Source: Dasania sp. GY-MA-18
GTDB lineage: Bacteria; Pseudomonadota; Gammaproteobacteria; Pseudomonadales; Dasaniaceae
DNA: 64,000 nucleotides
Direction: 5' to 3'
NCBI RefSeq assembly: GCF_024734385.1
Contig: NZ_JANHAP010000008.1
Coordinates: 62,001 to 126,000 of the forward strand
Made by a program: the position numbers and the translations under genes
The notes under the pieces: model-generated
Database searches by the model: none
Told to the model about the DNA's origin: nothing
The model's input: only the letters and a program-made list of their open reading frames with translations
In this document: piece after piece, positions 61,190-64,000 of the stretch
Position numbering within the stretch: the stretch's first letter is position 1
How the letters are laid out: each line of letters opens with the position of its first letter

Positions 61190-64000
61190 TTATAACTGTT
61201 TTATGCTTTGCAATTGCTGCTCTAGTTTATCCATGGATTGCTGCTGTGCGGCCTGTTTTTCTTTTTCTTTGGCAACTACGTCGGCGGGGGCTTTGTCCAC
61301 AAATTTGGGGTTGCTCAGCTTGCCTGAAATCCGTGCCAGCTCTTTGGCCAGCTTGTCGATTTCTTTATTAAGCCTGCTGATCTCAGCTTCTTTATCGATT
61401 AGCCCGGCCATGGGTACCAGTATTTCCATGCCGCCGACTATGGCTGTCGCTGACATGGGGGCATCGTCACCGGGGTTTAGCCAGGTGATTTGCTCTAGCT
61501 TGGCCAGGGTTTTGAGGAATTGTTCGTTGTCCTTAAGGCAGCGCTGATCGTCAGCTGAGCCATTTTTAATAAACACTGGCAGGGCTTTAGCGGGGGAGAT
61601 ATTCATCTCGCCGCGTATATTGCGTATGCCTATAATCACGCCTTTTAGCCAAGCGATATCGGCCTCGGCTTGCGTATCGATTTTACTGGCGTCTGCTTCG
61701 GGGTAGGCAGCCAGCATAATGGTTTCGCCTTCAACACCGGCTAGGGGCTTAATGCGCTGCCAGATTTCTTCGGTGATAAACGGCATTAGCGGGTGAGCTA
61801 AGCGCAGCACGGTTTCTAACACGCGGATTAGGGTGCGGCGGGTGCCTTTCTTTTGTGCGGCGCTGGCGTTGTCATCCCATAGTACGGGTTTAGACAGTTC
61901 TAAGTACCAGCTGCAGTACTCGTTCCAAATAAAGTCGTATAGCGCTTGTGAGGCTAAGTCCAGGCGGTAGCTGTTAATGCCATCGGCTACCGCTTTTTCT
62001 ACTTTCTGTAACTCACTAGTAATCCAGCGGTCGGCCAGTGATAGTTCGTAGCCGCCATCGTTGTTTTGGTCACAGTCCTGGCCTTCGGTATTCATGATGG
62101 CGTAGTTGGCGGCGTTCCAAATTTTATTACAGAAGTTGCGGAAGCCTTCTATGCGGCCTACATCAAAGTTAATGTCGCGGCCGGTAGAGGCTAGCGAGTA
62201 GTAGGTGTAGCGCAGTGCATCGGTGCCGTAGCCATTAATGCCCTCGGGGAATTCTTTGCGGGTTTGCTTTTCAACTTTTTCACGCAGGCGTGGCTGCATC
62301 ATGCCAGCGGTGCGTTTGGCCACTAGGCTTTCTAGGTCTATGCCGTCGATTAAGTCTATGGGGTCTAGTACATTACCCTTGGACTTGGACATTTTTGCAC
62401 CTTGGCTATCGCGCACCAAGCCGTGTACGTAAACGGTATGGAAGGGCACTTCTTTTTTGAAATGCAGGGTTAGCATAATCATGCGTGCTACCCAGAAGAA
62501 GATAATGTCAAAACCAGTCACTAATACATCGGTAGAGTGGAAGGTTTTTAAGAAGTCAGTTTGCTCCGGCCAGCCCAGGGTGCCGAAAGTCCATAGGCCT
62601 GAGCTAAACCAGGTGTCTAATACATCGTTGTCCTGTTTAAGGTTGATGTCGCCCAAGTTGTGCTTTTGGCGCACTTCGGCTTCGTCACGGCCTACGTAAA
62701 CATTGCCGGCATCGTCGTACCAGGCGGGGATGCGGTGGCCCCACCACAGTTGTCGTGAGATACACCAGTCTTGTATGTCGCGCATCCAAGAAAAGTACAT
62801 GTTTTCATACTGTTGCGGCACAAACTTAATGTCACCACTCTCTACCGATTTAATGGCTTCATCGGCCAAAGGCTGGGTTTTTACATACCATTGGTCGGTG
62901 AGATAGGGCTCTATAACCACGCCGGTACGGTCGCCGCGGGGGACTTTTAACGTGTGGTCGTCGGTTTTAACAAGCAGGCCTAAGCTGTCGAATTCGGCGA
63001 TGATTTGCTTGCGCGCGTCGAAGCGATCCAGTTTGTGATAGCTCTCAGGCAGGGGGCGGTCTTGAGACTCTAGGCGGGTGCCGTCCATGCGGTAGGCATC
63101 GGCTACGCAGCGCATGGCGGCATCGTCATCTAGCACATTGATCATGGGTAGGCTGTGGCGCTTGCCCATTTCATAGTCGTTAAAGTCGTGGGCGGGGGTG
63201 ATTTTTACACAGCCGGTGCCGAAGTCTTTGTCTACATAGTCGTCGGCGATAATGGGGATTTCGCGGTTAACTATAGGCAGCATGATAGTTTTGCCGATTA
63301 AAGCTTTATAGCGCTCGTCTTCGGGGTGTACGGCTACGGCGGTGTCGCCCAGCATGGTTTCGGGGCGGGTGGTGGCTACCACGACGTGGCCTGAACCGTC
63401 GCTGAGTGGGTATTTAAACTGCCACATATGGCCTTTTTCTTCTTCAGAGATAACCTCTAAGTCAGAGATGGCGGTGTGTAGTTTAGGGTCCCAGTTAACT
63501 AGGCGTTTGCCGCGGTAGATCAGGTCGTCTTCATACAGCTGTACAAACACTTCTTGCACGGCTTTGTAAAAACCGTCGTCCATGGTGAAACGCTCGCGGC
63601 TCCAGTCCGGTGAGGCGCCCAAGCGGCGCAATTGTTGGGTGATATTGCCACCGGATTCGGCTTTCCACTCCCAGACTTTTTCTAAAAACTTTTCGCGGCC
63701 CAGGTCGTGGCGGGTAACGCCTTGGGCATCCAGTAGGCGTTCAACCACCATTTGGGTGGCGATACCGGCATGGTCGGTGCCCACCTGCCAAAGGGTGTTT
63801 TTACCCTTCATGCGATTGTAGCGGATTAGCGCATCCATAATGGCTTCTTGAAAGCCGTGGCCCATGTGCAGGCTGCCGGTAACATTGGGGGGCGGGATCA
63901 TAATGCAGTAAGGGTCGCCCTTACCTGAGGGCTTGAAGTAGCCCTTGTTTTCCCAGTTTTGGTACCACTTAGTTTCAATGTCGGCGGGTTGGAAGGTTTT
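61190..64000 (-). CDS. valS: Valyl-tRNA synthetase (5' end beyond the right edge)
   Basis: Class I synthetase that charges tRNA-Val and edits misactivated threonine. The frame is open to base 64000 and gives 936 residues, apparently lacking only the first one or two: it begins [20 protein letters not shown]. Features in order are the HIGH-type [13 protein letters not shown], the editing domain with [19 protein letters not shown], the KMSKS loop [14 protein letters not shown], the anticodon-binding region, and a C-terminal coiled coil (about 870-936, [20 protein letters not shown]) typical of ValRS. The downstream terminator makes it the end of its transcript. Confidence 0.97.
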   Translation of the reverse strand, partial: KTFQPADIETKWYQNWENKGYFKPSGKGDPYCIMIPPPNVTGSLHMGHGFQEAIMDALIRYNRMKGKNTLWQVGTDHAGIATQMVVERLLDAQGVTRHDLGREKFLEKVWEWKAESGGNITQQLRRLGASPDWSRERFTMDDGFYKAVQEVFVQLYEDDLIYRGKRLVNWDPKLHTAISDLEVISEEEKGHMWQFKYPLSDGSGHVVVATTRPETMLGDTAVAVHPEDERYKALIGKTIMLPIVNREIPIIADDYVDKDFGTGCVKITPAHDFNDYEMGKRHSLPMINVLDDDAAMRCVADAYRMDGTRLESQDRPLPESYHKLDRFDARKQIIAEFDSLGLLVKTDDHTLKVPRGDRTGVVIEPYLTDQWYVKTQPLADEAIKSVESGDIKFVPQQYENMYFSWMRDIQDWCISRQLWWGHRIPAWYDDAGNVYVGRDEAEVRQKHNLGDINLKQDNDVLDTWFSSGLWTFGTLGWPEQTDFLKTFHSTDVLVTGFDIIFFWVARMIMLTLHFKKEVPFHTVYVHGLVRDSQGAKMSKSKGNVLDPIDLIDGIDLESLVAKRTAGMMQPRLREKVEKQTRKEFPEGINGYGTDALRYTYYSLASTGRDINFDVGRIEGFRNFCNKIWNAANYAIMNTEGQDCDQNNDGGYELSLADRWITSELQKVEKAVADGINSYRLDLASQALYDFIWNEYCSWYLELSKPVLWDDNASAAQKKGTRRTLIRVLETVLRLAHPLMPFITEEIWQRIKPLAGVEGETIMLAAYPEADASKIDTQAEADIAWLKGVIIGIRNIRGEMNISPAKALPVFIKNGSADDQRCLKDNEQFLKTLAKLEQITWLNPGDDAPMSATAIVGGMEILVPMAGLIDKEAEISRLNKEIDKLAKELARISGKLSNPKFVDKAPADVVAKEKEKQAAQQQSMDKLEQQLQSIKQL

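Noticed and set aside
1-64000. tRNA, rRNA, insertion sequences, prophage or restriction-modification genes
   Set aside because: Looked for by reading motifs and ORFs across the window; none seen. A tRNAscan or HMM search would be needed to exclude them formally.

Overview
The window is chromosomal DNA of a Gram-negative bacterium, most likely a marine or aquatic gammaproteobacterium of the Cellvibrionales/Spongiibacteraceae type. This rests on an oadGAB sodium pump, a gspC-N type II secretion cluster, DusC, YciH, SlyX and a YfgJ-type zinc ribbon, HBM-type chemoreceptors, RND efflux and TonB-dependent uptake. The genus is inference; no rRNA or other marker settles it. Base composition looks moderate and even, ATA (Ile) and TTA (Leu) codons are common, and I saw no insertion sequence, prophage, integron, CRISPR array, tRNA or rRNA.

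Layout. 1-4300: dusC (partial, minus) and the oxaloacetate decarboxylase Na+ pump oadG-oadA-oadB, closed by a strong terminator. 4321-16377: a small Arg-rich protein, then a complete type II secretion operon gspC-D-E-F-G-H-I-J-K-L-M-N. The prepilin peptidase GspO must be encoded elsewhere. gspC may be coupled to a short leader ORF, and gspH appears to lack a normal start codon. 16421-25157: chromate-type transporter, pcm, an orphan PEP-CTERM protein, a duplicated helical protein, a CoA-acylating aldehyde dehydrogenase, a YfgJ-like zinc ribbon, a PAP2 phosphatase/glycosyltransferase pair and an AraC-type regulator. 25314-25419 is a striking 106-bp nested palindrome. 25455-36083: acyl-CoA dehydrogenase, a PQQ-type dehydrogenase with a haem-c tail, tag, an RND efflux pair, a DUF4399 protein, a 58-aa small gene, yciH and slyX.

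36247-43868: signalling and housekeeping: CheC-like phosphatase plus PAS-GGDEF cyclase, a membrane-anchored cold-shock-domain protein, a PP2C phosphatase with a tail anchor, an HBM chemoreceptor, folD, ridA and a solute-binding protein. 43886-54202: a candidate catabolic locus: TetR regulator, secreted YtcJ-type amidohydrolase, histidine kinase/response regulator, TonB-dependent receptor, APC permease and AvtA aminotransferase. A sensible reading is uptake and hydrolysis of an amino-acid conjugate, import of the freed amino acid and its transamination; the substrate is unknown. 54452-57914: S-formylglutathione hydrolase, a second diguanylate cyclase and a DUF4230-like protein. 58063-60499: a two-gene sulfide oxidation unit (persulfide dioxygenase fused to a DUF442 sulfurtransferase-like domain, and sulfide:quinone oxidoreductase). 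60697-64000: a CspA-family protein and valS, which runs off the right edge.

No single large unknown system stands out. The items most worth a second look are the gspH start, the long palindromes at 25314, 52876 and 60611, the 44-54 kb catabolic locus, the sulfide unit with its fused enzyme, and the membrane-tethered cold-shock protein.
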